A stretch of DNA of 64,000 nucleotides from Candidatus Bathyarchaeia archaeon (GTDB lineage: Archaea; Thermoproteota; Bathyarchaeia; 40CM-2-53-6), in assembly GCA_035935655.1 (NCBI GenBank), contig DASYWW010000024.1:1-64000 (forward strand). Direction: 5' to 3'. Position 1 is the stretch's first letter. Each line of letters starts with the position of its first letter. The position numbers and the translations under genes are program-made. Below the pieces are notes generated by a model. The model did no database searches and was not told the DNA's origin. It saw nothing but the letters and a program-made list of their open reading frames with translations. Shown in pieces: positions 1 through 9,726 of the stretch.

Positions 1-101
1 TCTGACCTGAACAATCATCGGCTCCAGTTGGGAAGCGGGTAAACCTTAAGAAATCCCGTTCTCCCTTCCTTTCGAATTCCAATTCAAGAAGGCTTGAAAG
101 A

Positions 102-1754
102 ATGTCTGCACAAGGATCCCAGGGAGTACCTGTCTATATCCTAAAGGAAGGAACAGGACGATCAACTGGTAAGGAAGCTCAGAGAAATAACATCACGGCT
201 GCCAAGGTTGTAGCGGAAACCGTCCGCTCGACCCTCGGACCCCGAGGAATGGACAAGATGCTAGTAAGCAGTATCGGCGACGTAACGATTACGAACGATG
301 GGGCGACGATCATGAAAGAGCTTGACGTGCAGCATCGAGCCGCGAAAATGCTGGTTGAAGTATCCAAGACCCAAGATAACGAGGTTGGCGACGGAACTAC
401 CACTGCTGTCCTCTTGTCCGGTGAACTTCTGGAGAAGGCGGAGAAGTTGTTGGACAAGGATGTCCATCCAACAGTGATTGTTGATGGTTACAAGAAGGCT
501 GCAGAGAAAGCCATCGAGATCCTCGACAAGTTATCGATCCCTATCTCAGAGAAGGACGATGTGATCCTCCGACAAGTCGCAACCACATCAATGTACAGCA
601 AAGGCATCGCGGTCGCGAAAGAACACTTCTCCGATATCGCCGTCAAAGCTGTCAAGCACATTGCCGAAAAAACCGATGGTAAGATCAAGGCTGATATCGA
701 TCAGATCAAGATTCTCAAGAAACACGGCAAGAGCCTCGAAGAAACGGAACTCGTCAAGGGCATTGTCATAGACAAGGAACTCGCCCATGCTCAGATGCCG
801 AAGACGATAACGGGCGCGCGAATCGCTCTGCTCAACGCCAAGATCGAGGTGGAGAAGACGGAGTTCGATGCGAAGATCAACATCAACAATCCTGACCAGA
901 TGCACCTCTTTATCGAGGAGGAGGAGAAGATGTTGGTCGACATGGTTTCCCAGATCGAAAAAACCGGCGCGAACATCGTATTCAGCGAGAAGGGAATTGA
1001 TGATGTTGCGTTACACTATCTTGCTAAGAAAGGAATTGGTGCTGTCAAGAACGTAAGCAGCGGCGACATCGAGAAGCTTTCAAAAGCGACTGGCGCAAGA
1101 GTCGTTGCCAGCGTCAAGGATCTCGCCAAGGACGCGCTAGGTGAGGCGAAGCTGATCGAAGAGGTCAAGATAGGCGACGACAAGCTTCTGTATGTTCGCG
1201 AGGCCAAGAACCCGAAGGCGGTCACCATCGTCATACGGGGAGGAACGGAACACGTGGTTGACGAGGCAGACAGGTCTCTGCATGACGCCCTATGCGTAGT
1301 AAGGAACGCTCTAGAAGATGGCAAGATCGTAGCTGGAGGTGGCGCACCTGAGGCAGAGTTAGCCAAGCGACTGCGAGAATACGCTGTCAAGGTAGGCGGA
1401 AGAGAACAGCTCGCGATAGAGGCTTTCGCAGAATCACTGGAAGCCGTTCCGATCACTCTAGCGGAGAACGCTGGGTTTGACCCGATCGATGTTCTGGTCG
1501 AGCTGCGCTCGAAGCACGAACGAGCGGGAAGTCCATGGTTCGGAATCGACGTATTTACAGGCGACGTGAAGGATATGAGGAAACTGAATGTGATCGAACC
1601 CCTACGGGTGAAACAACAGGTGATAAAATCGGCCTCCGAAGCAGCGTCAATGATACTGCGAATCGACGATGTAATAGCGTCGAAGGGGGTCGACAAGGGC
1701 GCTGGCGGCGGCAAAGACTTCAAGCCACCGGGCGGCGGAGACGAAGACTTCTAG
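102..1754 (+). CDS. Thermosome subunit (group II chaperonin)
   Basis: A 550-residue chaperonin subunit, the usual length for archaeal thermosomes, which form ATP-driven double rings that fold cytosolic proteins. The nucleotide-binding GDGTTT motif lies near residue 98 and the early TLGPRGMDKML signature near residue 45. A GGG-type motif (VAGGGAPEAEL) lies near residue 410, and the tail is the usual Gly/Asp-rich, flexible end. The ATG at 102 gives a standard N-terminus. The gene stands alone, with the next gene convergent. Which thermosome subunit (alpha, beta or gamma) this is cannot be decided here. Confidence 0.97.
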   Translation: MSAQGSQGVPVYILKEGTGRSTGKEAQRNNITAAKVVAETVRSTLGPRGMDKMLVSSIGDVTITNDGATIMKELDVQHRAAKMLVEVSKTQDNEVGDGTTTAVLLSGELLEKAEKLLDKDVHPTVIVDGYKKAAEKAIEILDKLSIPISEKDDVILRQVATTSMYSKGIAVAKEHFSDIAVKAVKHIAEKTDGKIKADIDQIKILKKHGKSLEETELVKGIVIDKELAHAQMPKTITGARIALLNAKIEVEKTEFDAKININNPDQMHLFIEEEEKMLVDMVSQIEKTGANIVFSEKGIDDVALHYLAKKGIGAVKNVSSGDIEKLSKATGARVVASVKDLAKDALGEAKLIEEVKIGDDKLLYVREAKNPKAVTIVIRGGTEHVVDEADRSLHDALCVVRNALEDGKIVAGGGAPEAELAKRLREYAVKVGGREQLAIEAFAESLEAVPITLAENAGFDPIDVLVELRSKHERAGSPWFGIDVFTGDVKDMRKLNVIEPLRVKQQVIKSASEAASMILRIDDVIASKGVDKGAGGGKDFKPPGGGDEDF

Positions 1755-1807
1755 CACTTTCGTGGGCAGTTTAACCTCAACGTTTCTCCTCCGCGTCTCT
1801 TACACCA

Positions 1808-2018
1808 CTCTTACGTCCCCAGATGTTCTGCTCTTATCCCCCGTCCGCCGCGGAGTGTTTCTGGCTGTCCGGCGTGGATTCTGGGCGAGTCTTGCGATTC
1901 AGGGCTTGGTCCGGGCTAGATTGATCTCTGCTCTTACGGTCGATTATGAAGGGTCTGCTTCGAATTCTAGTGACAGGCTCCCAGACTCGAGAACGAGGCT
2001 GAAAATGGGGAATCTCTT
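1808..2018 (+). repeat. Intergenic repeat family, copy A (~210 bp)
   Basis: It occupies most of the 370-bp gap between the convergent thermosome and kinase genes. By eye it matches 14264-14470 and 24136-24345 in the same orientation and at nearly the same length. Shared blocks include CTCTTACGTCC at the start, CTGGGCGAGTCTTGCGATTC in the middle and GGCTGAAAATGGG near the end. No convincing protein is encoded; the 102-codon frame at 1762-2070 lies across it and is not kept. It could be a non-autonomous mobile element or an RNA. Confidence 0.6.
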
Positions 2019-2124
2019 TGATGAACTCATAACTCAGAAACGCTCGGAGCAACGGGGAGTCACGGAATAACCTGTTTTTTCAAGCTTGAAACAGTCTTCT
2101 CGGGTTGTATCCGCAGGTTAGCTT

Positions 2125-2901
2125 CTAAGTTTCAGTGAGTTTTTTCCGGATGTGATGCAATATATTCGGCGGGGTCCAGACGGAGAACACTCTCACATAT
2201 CGGGGCGAGGCAGCAGCTCTAAGCGTGCTTGCACCGCCCTGTTCCCTGTATCCCTTGATGAAAGAATCAACATATCCCGCAAGGGTCTTGTTGAACGAAA
2301 GCCAGTAGTGACCTGAATAGAAGAGGAACTCTGCCAAATCCCAAGAATAATCCCCTCGATAACGAGCCTGCTCAAGATCGACTAATGTCACCTCTCCTCT
2401 CTTCTCTACAAGGAAGTTCTCTGGTTTCGTATCACCTAGGGCGGCTTCGAGCTGGTGCGCGCTCGCCATGAGTTTTCCCACCTGGTGGACGGCCTCTCGT
2501 TCTCTCTGCCCGATCTGGGTCGCCATGACCAATTTCGGAAGGAGACTGGAGAGTTGATCTCCGGAAACGTAGGAGAAGAGGATCGTCCTGGATTTCTGGT
2601 CGGCTCCCAAAATAGAAGGCACCGGTATTCCACGATGCGAAAGCAGATCATTGAAAGCATACTCAGCCTCCATCCGTCTTTTCCCCGATATTGAGAAGTG
2701 AACGGACCCCAGGCCGAAGAGGCTTAGAGTGACCCATTTGAGCGACACCCAGTTCGTGTACCGTTTAGCTACGAGCCTTTCGCTGTCCACCTTGACAAGA
2801 AAAACATCGTTGACGAAGCTACCGATACGTCGAATCGATACTCGTCCGGTAGGACGGTACCTCCTAACAATCCGAAGGATAAGATCCATTTCCTCGGTCA
2901 A
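2125..2901 (-). CDS. Bud32/RIO-like small protein kinase
   Basis: A 258-residue protein with the core of the lipopolysaccharide-kinase/Bud32/RIO group. A phosphate-loop-like N-lobe (RRIGSFVNDVFLVK, then LVAKRY with the likely ATP lysine) is followed by a catalytic loop GDTKPENFLV near residue 155. The metal-binding DFG equivalent is LVDLEQ near residue 173. The lengths fit archaeal Bud32-like kinases, but the C-terminal basic tail typical of Bud32 is only partly present (RKKLTET). The substrate is unknown. It is convergent with the thermosome gene and divergent from 2992. Confidence 0.75.
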   Translation of the reverse strand: MTEEMDLILRIVRRYRPTGRVSIRRIGSFVNDVFLVKVDSERLVAKRYTNWVSLKWVTLSLFGLGSVHFSISGKRRMEAEYAFNDLLSHRGIPVPSILGADQKSRTILFSYVSGDQLSSLLPKLVMATQIGQREREAVHQVGKLMASAHQLEAALGDTKPENFLVEKRGEVTLVDLEQARYRGDYSWDLAEFLFYSGHYWLSFNKTLAGYVDSFIKGYREQGGASTLRAAASPRYVRVFSVWTPPNILHHIRKKLTET

Positions 2902-2991
2902 GACAAGATCTTCCGTTAACTCTCAATCCAGAGTCCGAGGACCAGTTTTCCTAAATATCGTCGAACAGTCGAGGCCACTGCTCGGGAAAGA

Positions 2992-3867
2992 TTGTCGATC
3001 CACGCTGGAACTTCCCACAATAGACGAAATCTGCTCATCTGCTTCGTTGGAACCTTCACTATCTTCTTCATCGGCTCGTCGTCATTGTTGCTTCTCCTAG
3101 CGTCGGCGACTAGAATACTCCCTAGAAACACACAACTCGAACTCGTGACATTAGCACTTAGCGCGACATTGTCGCTCGTGATATCTCTCATTGCCATACC
3201 GATAGGGTTCGGGTACATGTACTTCTTTGGCGGTGTCGTATCAACGAAGGCGATTAAGCTCTATCTCTTCGTTACGAAGGGAACTCATGTTATCGGTTCC
3301 AAGGTGTCGGAACTCTCGACAGTCCAAGCTTCCAAAGGTTTGAGACTGCAACTTCGCAGACAGATCACCTACTTCGGGTTCATCCTCGCGGTTGTAGTGC
3401 CTTTTGCAACCTACGAAGCCAATCACAAGGACATCCCGTTTTTTTCGCCTCTAGCCCGGACAACCGACATAGTGTCCTTGATCACACAGGATGTTGTAAC
3501 TCTCACGATGGCCGCCTCGCTAATGCTCCCACTAGTTGCTCTTGCCCTCCCATACTTTGGAGGACTGAGACTTCGAAGCATCGATGTTGGCCCCTTTCAC
3601 ACAACAGTCTTATCCACAGTCATCGGCGCATCGGGCGGCTTCTCGCTCCTCTACACGGCCCTTACCCGACCCGTCTTCAACACCCTCGCCTACATTTACA
3701 TCCTCCTGGTCGGCGTTTGCTGGTGTTTCGCGCTCGGTTGCAACCTCGCTGCTGACCCCGCGAACCGACATATAGCACAGGTTGTGCTGTCTGAGAAAGT
3801 CAGCTCAAGAGTCGTTTCTTCCAAAATATGGCTGGAAAATCCGCCTGGAAAATTCCGGGAGGTCTAG
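2992..3867 (+). CDS. Multi-pass membrane protein, unknown function
   Basis: A 291-residue protein with about six hydrophobic segments: near residues 15-38, 50-78, 128-145, 172-192, 208-225 and 233-252. These are separated by short basic loops such as GLRLQLRRQ. No transport or enzyme signature was recognised. The start is a TTG 90 bp from the divergent kinase gene; a later start is possible but would remove part of the first membrane segment. Confidence 0.6.
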   Translation: MSIHAGTSHNRRNLLICFVGTFTIFFIGSSSLLLLLASATRILPRNTQLELVTLALSATLSLVISLIAIPIGFGYMYFFGGVVSTKAIKLYLFVTKGTHVIGSKVSELSTVQASKGLRLQLRRQITYFGFILAVVVPFATYEANHKDIPFFSPLARTTDIVSLITQDVVTLTMAASLMLPLVALALPYFGGLRLRSIDVGPFHTTVLSTVIGASGGFSLLYTALTRPVFNTLAYIYILLVGVCWCFALGCNLAADPANRHIAQVVLSEKVSSRVVSSKIWLENPPGKFREV

Positions 3868-3960
3868 ACAAGATCTCGAAATACTATTTCTCCAATTGAA
3901 TTTGGGAGTATGCTTCTTGGGGAGCGTGGTGCTTATTTGGACGGCTAACAAGGGTGTTCC

Positions 3961-4950
3961 TTGCCTAGGGTGAAAAGATATCGATTGAACAAATCGTTCG
4001 ATGATACGGTTGAACTCTCCATGTGGAGCGCTCTTGATTGCGCATCCAGAGACATAGGCCGCCGGTTTCTCGAAATTCTCCTGAGGTTTGGTTTTGTCCC
4101 TGAGAGATTTGGCGATGAGGACCCTCCCAAACGCAAATTCGACCGACTGTCAACTGCCGAATTCTTGAACGTTTGGGAGACGCATCCGGGCCAACTCGTG
4201 ATTGAGAAACACGGCAGTCGTGGCTTTCAGGCTCTCGCCCATCTCAATGTCAATCCATACGTAGTAATGCCCACCTACCTTGTCTTCTATCTTCATGATG
4301 AGTATTTTGACAAAGAGAGCCCTGGAAACTTCCTCTTGTTTGCAGAAGAAATGTACGCTTTGTTCAAACCTGTTCACGGCGATATCGGACACTATCAGGA
4401 CAGAAAAGCCAAGACATTCACTCGAACTCCAATCATAATGGGTAAAGTGCGCACATATGCGGAGGGATATATTCCGGCAAATCCGACTTGGGGATTGCCC
4501 GGAATCTATTGGGCCAACTTCCTAGGCCCAATCTTTGTGGATTTCTTTTCAAAGGAGAAAATCGAAACGGTTCCGTGTTATAGCAAGAAAAGGCTGGCAG
4601 ATGGCGGGTATTTGATTCTGACAAGTGAAAGTCCACTGGACTATTCGAAAGTCGAAACGAAACAACTAGAGAGAACTCTCACCAAGTACTTAGGCGAGGA
4701 CACAGTATTTGACAAGACTCGCCCGGACATAGTTCTTAGGTCTCCCCTTCCGTTCCGTGGCAAAAGGCCTTCTCCTCCCACGGACAAACCTAGGATTATT
4801 ACCGCATCAGGGGACTTGAAGGCCTGTCCAGACTGTGGGGAGGCTGCGAAGATTGATGAGACCTCGCGTGATGCGCTAAACAAGCTCGTCAGTTTCAAGT
4901 GTCTGAAATGTGGTGCAATTTGGGCGGTGCATATTTCCTTGCTTCGGTAA
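3961..4950 (+). CDS. Unknown protein with C-terminal zinc ribbon (weak Imm52-like resemblance)
   Basis: A 329-residue soluble protein starting at TTG. Residues 1-250 contain an aromatic-rich block (GIYWANFLGPIFVDFF) followed by a block (ADGGYLILTSESPLDYS) that recalls polymorphic-toxin immunity proteins of the Imm52 kind. That resemblance is from memory and not certain. The C-terminus is a clear zinc ribbon with CPDCGEA and, after about 24 residues, CLKCGAIW. The combination would suit a nucleic-acid or protein-binding role. No toxin gene is visible nearby. Confidence 0.6.
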   Translation: MPRVKRYRLNKSFDDTVELSMWSALDCASRDIGRRFLEILLRFGFVPERFGDEDPPKRKFDRLSTAEFLNVWETHPGQLVIEKHGSRGFQALAHLNVNPYVVMPTYLVFYLHDEYFDKESPGNFLLFAEEMYALFKPVHGDIGHYQDRKAKTFTRTPIIMGKVRTYAEGYIPANPTWGLPGIYWANFLGPIFVDFFSKEKIETVPCYSKKRLADGGYLILTSESPLDYSKVETKQLERTLTKYLGEDTVFDKTRPDIVLRSPLPFRGKRPSPPTDKPRIITASGDLKACPDCGEAAKIDETSRDALNKLVSFKCLKCGAIWAVHISLLR

Positions 4951-5208
4951 GTGCAATTCCAGCATTGTCCGAGCTCCGTATCCAACATTGCTCGTTTCGT
5001 GGTTCCTCCCCCGCAACATTAACTTTGGAACCCCAACCAGCTAAGAATACGTCCCCTAAATCTAGGAGCGACAATTTTGGACGAGTCTAAGTCTTCAGAA
5101 AAAGACAACTGAAAAGCTGCAACATAGAACAATCCATCTCGCGATAGGACGACTTTTAGCAGAATTTTCAAAAACGGTTTTTACAATCAGATTTTTAATG
5201 GACATACT

Positions 5209-5217
5209 ATTTTTATA
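5209..5217 (+). promoter_or_regulatory. TATA box of the KaiC-like gene
   Basis: The AT-rich element ATTTTTATA stands in a 300-bp gene-free stretch. It lies 31-39 bases before the TTG start at 5248, so transcription would begin about 5-10 bases before the start codon. This short-leader arrangement recurs elsewhere in the window. Confidence 0.5.
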
Positions 5218-5247
5218 CATTGATAAGCGGTCGATCTACGAACACAT

Positions 5248-5988
5248 TTGGATAGGGTTCCAACAGGGATCAAAGGACTAGACGAGCTTCTCGGTGGAGG
5301 CTTCCCTGAAGGAAAGTGCATCCTCGTAGTTGGAAGTCCAGGGTCCGGAAAGACAACTTTTGCGATCCAGTACCTTTACAGCGGGGCCCTTCAAGGCGAA
5401 ACAGGACTATATGTCACACTCGACGAATACCCCGACGTCATAAAACAGAACTTCCAATCCTACAACTGGGACTTGGATAGCGTCGAAAAGAAAGGCAGAC
5501 TCTTGTTCTTGGACGCCAGCGGTTTGAGAAGGACTAGGATCAAGAACAATGGGCCCCATGCACTATATTCCTCGGATTCCTCCGAGGGGCTTGGTTTCAC
5601 AGATGTCTTGAAGACTCTGACAAAACTGGTCGAAGGCGAGAATGTCGAAAGGATCGCCCTCGACCCTATCACCTCGGTAATGTTGAGGTATGGCGACGAG
5701 TTGAAGAGACGGAGGGCAACTGTAGAATTCTTCGACGCCCTAGCCGACACCGGTTGCACATCTCTGGTGACGAGCGAGTTGAAGACATCACTGTTAGATC
5801 GAAGATTTCAACTTGAAGAGTTCCTTTCCCACGGTGTAGTTGTTCTTCATACACTCATGCATCAAGGAAACTTTGTCCGAGCAGTTCAAGTGGAAAAGAT
5901 GCGTGGAATATCACATGACACGCAGATTCGCCCGTATCAATTTGGGACCTCAGGAATAGAAGTCTTCCCACGGGACAAGGTATTCTAG
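5248..5988 (+). CDS. KaiC/RadA-superfamily ATPase
   Basis: A 246-residue single-domain RecA-fold ATPase. It opens with the family signature (TGIKGLDELLGGGFPEG), then Walker A GSPGSGKTT near residue 30, a sensor-like stretch (YVTLDEYPD) and a Walker B region (RIALDPITSV). This is the archaeal KaiC-like group, which is abundant in archaea and linked to signalling. The start is a TTG placed right after a TATA box; no upstream ATG fits the conserved N-terminus. Its 3' end overlaps by 4 bp the 3' end of the convergent membrane KaiC gene. Confidence 0.9.
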   Translation: MDRVPTGIKGLDELLGGGFPEGKCILVVGSPGSGKTTFAIQYLYSGALQGETGLYVTLDEYPDVIKQNFQSYNWDLDSVEKKGRLLFLDASGLRRTRIKNNGPHALYSSDSSEGLGFTDVLKTLTKLVEGENVERIALDPITSVMLRYGDELKRRRATVEFFDALADTGCTSLVTSELKTSLLDRRFQLEEFLSHGVVVLHTLMHQGNFVRAVQVEKMRGISHDTQIRPYQFGTSGIEVFPRDKVF

Positions 5989-7745
5989 GTCTTAGGCTTC
6001 TTAGAATAGAAGATTATCCCCTTCCCATCTTCAATGACGAAAACATTCCAGCCCTCCTGATGCCTCCTCGCTCTAAGCTTCGCAATCTTCAGTCGTCGAC
6101 GGCGAACTCCGCGCTCCTCAAATGCCTCCATCTGAACAACGCAGTCCGACATATCCTCCAATTGCTTCTGAACGATTGGATCAACACTGGGGCCAAGAGT
6201 AAAAACCGCCTTTCCTCCCATTCCCTTCATTTTCGCACCGATTGACTGAACAAACGAGACAATGCTCTCCGGTTTCGTTTTAGATGCCAAGGGAACTAGG
6301 GAGTCAAAGTATAGACTTGCACCCTTGGAACTCGGCGGAGGAAGGGACGACGAAATCTTCATTCCTAGTGTTGTCAGGTCGCCAATAGATGGAACGGAGA
6401 ATTTCTCCGTCGACTCTTGTCCAGCTTCGGCTGAATATCCATCCACGAATGTCAGCAGTCCGCTCTGCTCATAACCCTTGACGTCGAGCCCCATTGACTT
6501 CATTCCGGACCTTACGTTAGAAGGAAAGTCGCCAGTCGAGACAAAGACACACGGCTTCCCTCGCTTAAGATCCTCGAACATCAGTTGTTCGGATAGTGTG
6601 GTCTTCCCAGACCCAGTGTTGCCTTCGATCGACACCGTTCCGCCATCCAATTCACCCGCGGTCAGAGTATTGAAATGCCCAAACGGAGCTAGGTAGCTCT
6701 TGCCTCTTCTCCTTCGATAATAGAAGACACCACCAGCCGATCCAACTCCCCCTATCGCGGCGACCGCGAAATATGGAATGAGGTTGTACGGTGGAGGGAT
6801 AAAGTTAGGGGGAACAAGCCCGAAGCTAGCGGGACCACGATAACTGTATGCCACGTTACCCTGAATGTCGACAACATCCACCCACACTTGGTATGTTACC
6901 TGTGCGGCACCAGAAGGGTAGGTCCAAGCGGCGATGAATTCGAATGGATTCTGCCCGGCTGGACACGGGGGAGATTGTTGCATCCCTCTATTGGAGGCCC
7001 CAATTGCGGGATGAGAAAGGGGGTCCACAATCGTCATGTTAACCCTCGATATATCTGAACATCCAAGGGCCGAGTTGACGAACACCTTTACCAGAACGAC
7101 ATTATTTCCCGCAGTCGCATTGACGTTGAAATAAGTAGTTGGAACTTGATCTCGATTAAGAATGCTAACTTGAAACAACGAGGCATAACCCGACAGCGGC
7201 AAGACCACGTAGGAAGGGGCGGAACCGGATCCCCAATCTAGGGTGACGTTCGCGTTCTTAGGAACAAATGATGCAAATACACTAATCGCGAGGAGAGTAC
7301 CCTCCAGCAGAAGGGTATTGGCGGGTGTCACTGTGAAGTTAAGATGTCCGAGTCCCGTCGCGATTGGATGCGGGGGAGTTGATGTTACGTTGAACCAGTT
7401 TTGTCCTGGTAGACGATAGCTGAATGTTCCCGACAACATTACGGGTTGGGACACGGAGACGTTGCCGCTCCAGTCGGTCCACGTTGAGAAGGTTGACTGG
7501 CCGACGACTGTGGCTGACGAGAGCAGTGGCGTCTGAAGTACGAAACTGCCCGCTGAACGGGTTATGTTAGTTGTCGATGGGGGCCCGTTGCCCGATGGGG
7601 GAGCGGAACCCAGGGTCCCTGACGAGGATAGGTAGAAGACTCTATTGATCTGGGCCGTTTGGTTAACCGCAGAAGCCTCTGGCGGGCTTGTAAAGACAAG
7701 CATTCCGACGAGCGCAATTACCAGTACGGTGCGGGCCAGACTCAC
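5985..7745 (-). CDS. Secreted-domain / TM / KaiC-like ATPase fusion
   Basis: A 586-residue protein in three parts. There is a signal peptide at residues 1-26 (ending PPEASA), then about 290 residues of Ser/Thr/Asn-rich beta-type extracellular sequence. One membrane span follows near residue 328 (FAVAAIGGVGSAGGVFYY), ending in RRRRGK. Last comes a cytoplasmic RecA-like domain with Walker A GNTGSGKTT near residue 378. The ATPase part resembles KaiC-like/FlaH-like proteins. The architecture suggests an external sensor coupled to an internal ATPase, which is inference. It converges on a soluble KaiC gene with a 4-bp overlap. Confidence 0.85.
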   Translation of the reverse strand: MSLARTVLVIALVGMLVFTSPPEASAVNQTAQINRVFYLSSSGTLGSAPPSGNGPPSTTNITRSAGSFVLQTPLLSSATVVGQSTFSTWTDWSGNVSVSQPVMLSGTFSYRLPGQNWFNVTSTPPHPIATGLGHLNFTVTPANTLLLEGTLLAISVFASFVPKNANVTLDWGSGSAPSYVVLPLSGYASLFQVSILNRDQVPTTYFNVNATAGNNVVLVKVFVNSALGCSDISRVNMTIVDPLSHPAIGASNRGMQQSPPCPAGQNPFEFIAAWTYPSGAAQVTYQVWVDVVDIQGNVAYSYRGPASFGLVPPNFIPPPYNLIPYFAVAAIGGVGSAGGVFYYRRRRGKSYLAPFGHFNTLTAGELDGGTVSIEGNTGSGKTTLSEQLMFEDLKRGKPCVFVSTGDFPSNVRSGMKSMGLDVKGYEQSGLLTFVDGYSAEAGQESTEKFSVPSIGDLTTLGMKISSSLPPPSSKGASLYFDSLVPLASKTKPESIVSFVQSIGAKMKGMGGKAVFTLGPSVDPIVQKQLEDMSDCVVQMEAFEERGVRRRRLKIAKLRARRHQEGWNVFVIEDGKGIIFYSKKPKT

Positions 7746-7845
7746 TATTATCTCGTGAAGGATCGTTGGTCCGAATTAAAAAGTTCTTCGAGATAAAATG
7801 GGTTTCTGAGAAGAGGGAGAGGAAAAAGAACTCTGTCGAGGGCGC

Positions 7846-7989
7846 CTAGCCCTTTCCGATTCGGAAGACTGAGGTTCCGCAGTTGGGGCATACGCCCTTA
7901 ACCGCAGCCTTTCCGTTCTTGAGCGTGACGTTCTGAGGGTTCTTTATCTCGATGTTCGCTTTACATTTGACGCAATATGCTTGTGGCAT
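7846..7989 (-). CDS. Mini zinc-ribbon protein, DUF5679-like (47 aa)
   Basis: A short frame reads from the ATG at 7989 to a TAG: M-P-Q-A-Y-C-V-K-C, then 24 residues, then VCPNCGTSVFRIGKG. Two CxxC pairs form a rubredoxin-like zinc knuckle. The sequence closely matches my memory of the DUF5679 family of tiny archaeal proteins, whose function is unknown. Confidence 0.88.
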   Translation of the reverse strand: MPQAYCVKCKANIEIKNPQNVTLKNGKAAVKGVCPNCGTSVFRIGKG

Positions 7990-8230
7990 TTCTATTCAGC
8001 TGAGCGTGCACTGGAGCGTGGTAGTATTTGAAACTCACGTAGAACTTGGAGATACCCACGAAGGATGAGGTCGAAAAGGAGCTAGAATAAGAGCTATTTC
8101 ATCGAAACTACCCTGGAAGGGCGCTTGTTGGATTACTATGTCCACTTCTGAGTCCAGAACATCTATTACAGTTTGAAACTTCCTCAAAATTTTTCCTCAG
8201 CAATTCATGGAAACTTGCGTCTCGAACTCC

Positions 8231-8539
8231 CTAGTATCTCCGCGTGAGTGTCTCATAGGAGTCCTTCAGGAGTCTCTTTGTGGAATAGTTTAGAAGCTTC
8301 TGAGACCAAGTGCGCTCGAAGAGTTCTCTCATGCTTGGGTTCTTCAATCGGTCGAGATCAACCTGTTTGCTTGCCCCCATGAGGCCGGTTGCCATGGTTG
8401 AGAAGGTTTCGAAGCTGGGAGGATTTCCCCTCTCACCCCGAGCAAGAGCTTCCTTTCTGAGCTCGTTGTAGAACCTGAGCGTAGCCTTCACAGATCTTCC
8501 TCTGGCCAAGTCGACCTTCTGGTCAAACTGAAACTGCAT
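8231..8539 (-). CDS. Hypothetical 102-aa protein
   Basis: A mainly helical, basic, soluble protein. It contains a run (ATLRFYNELRKEALARGERG) followed by a helical C-terminus ending TLTRRY. No family was recognised. The ATG start is well placed and no competing frame is better. It stands between the mini zinc protein and the dehydrogenase, all on the minus strand but with wide gaps. Confidence 0.6.
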   Translation of the reverse strand: MQFQFDQKVDLARGRSVKATLRFYNELRKEALARGERGNPPSFETFSTMATGLMGASKQVDLDRLKNPSMRELFERTWSQKLLNYSTKRLLKDSYETLTRRY

Positions 8540-8685
8540 ATTTGTGTTCGCCTCGAATTGACCGTGGAGGCATCGAACGGTAAGACTCGTCTGCTTTGTT
8601 TGGGGTTCTGCTCACGAACGGACGCATCGGCCTGCCCTTCGACATGTTGATTCAGAAGGGTGTTTCAAGTGCCCCGCGAAGTGTT

Positions 8686-9726
8686 TCAGCCATCCGGCTT
8701 GGGTGCGGGGACTATTATCGTCTTTACTGCAGTCTTCGATGCTCGAGCGTGCTCAAGCGCGTTGGGAGCGTCTCGAAGCGCAAACCGGTCAGTAACCATA
8801 GAGAGAAGGTCAATTTCTCCGTTCGACAGGAACTCGAGCGCCCGATGAATATCTGATTCTACACAAGAATAGCTTGTCACAATCGAGATTTGTCGGCTGA
8901 ACAAATTCCCGACATCGAGATTTATGGTTGAACCTTGAGCGGGTGCGCCAAAAAGGAGCAGCTTTCCTCCTTTTCTTATCGAGTCGAGTGCTGGTTGTAT
9001 TGCCTTCGGATTCCCGGTAGATACGATTGCTAGGTCGACCCCGAGACCGGTCGACTTTGCAATATGTTCGATGATTCTCTCTGAGGATGAATCAATTGCC
9101 TCATCCGCGCCCAACTTGCGCGCCAGTTCAAGCCTGTGAGGAAGAATGTCAACCCCGATGATTCTTGACGCACCCATTCTCCTTACCAATTGTATCTGCG
9201 TCAAGCCAGTTGGACCCAGCCCTACGACAAGGACCTTGTCTCCTCGCCTCACCTCTGCCTTGTCGAGCGCTCTTACGCAGCACGCGGTTGGTTCGATCAT
9301 TGATCCTTCTTCGAAGCTCGCTTCCGGGGGTAGGCGCACGACGCCGCCTCGAGTGACATTGGTCTCTGGAACTTTGAAATACTCTGCAAGTCCGCAGGGA
9401 TCGAAATTTGTTTTCCGGAAGAGGTCGCACATCGTGTGATCCCCTTGCTGGCAGTAGTGGCAGTTGTAGCAAGGGACATGGTGGTGGGCGATGATTCGGT
9501 CAGATTCTTTCAGGTCGGTCACCTCGTCGCCTACACTCGCAATTGTTCCGCTGACTTCGTGACCGAGGATTCCTCCAGGTCCATAGGAGCCGCGGACTTT
9601 TTCGATGTCAGTTCCGCATATTCCGGCTGCTGCCAGTTTGATCAAGACTTCTCCTGGTTTGAGTCTGGGGACGGGTACGTCTGTGATTTCTGCGTGCCCT
9701 TGTCTATTGATTAGGCATGCGAGCAT
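8686..9726 (-). CDS. Zinc-dependent medium-chain alcohol/polyol dehydrogenase
   Basis: A 346-residue NAD(P)-linked MDR dehydrogenase. The catalytic zinc site is CGTDIEK near residue 37 with GHEVSG near residue 55. The structural zinc loop has the cysteine cluster CYNCHYCQQGDHTMC near residues 85-100. The Rossmann motif is VVGLGPTGLTQIQL near residue 165, followed by an acidic residue (GVDILPHR). The family covers threonine, sorbitol and galactitol dehydrogenases; the substrate cannot be fixed. The first ATG starts a canonical N-terminus. It is transcribed alone. Confidence 0.93.
   Translation of the reverse strand: MLACLINRQGHAEITDVPVPRLKPGEVLIKLAAAGICGTDIEKVRGSYGPGGILGHEVSGTIASVGDEVTDLKESDRIIAHHHVPCYNCHYCQQGDHTMCDLFRKTNFDPCGLAEYFKVPETNVTRGGVVRLPPEASFEEGSMIEPTACCVRALDKAEVRRGDKVLVVGLGPTGLTQIQLVRRMGASRIIGVDILPHRLELARKLGADEAIDSSSERIIEHIAKSTGLGVDLAIVSTGNPKAIQPALDSIRKGGKLLLFGAPAQGSTINLDVGNLFSRQISIVTSYSCVESDIHRALEFLSNGEIDLLSMVTDRFALRDAPNALEHARASKTAVKTIIVPAPKPDG

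Noticed and set aside
1016-1723. 235-codon minus-strand frame within the thermosome gene
   Set aside because: Antisense shadow of a certain chaperonin gene; Ser-rich composition without motifs.
1762-2070. 102-codon plus-strand gene after the thermosome
   Set aside because: It coincides with the intergenic repeat, whose other copies keep no such reading frame.
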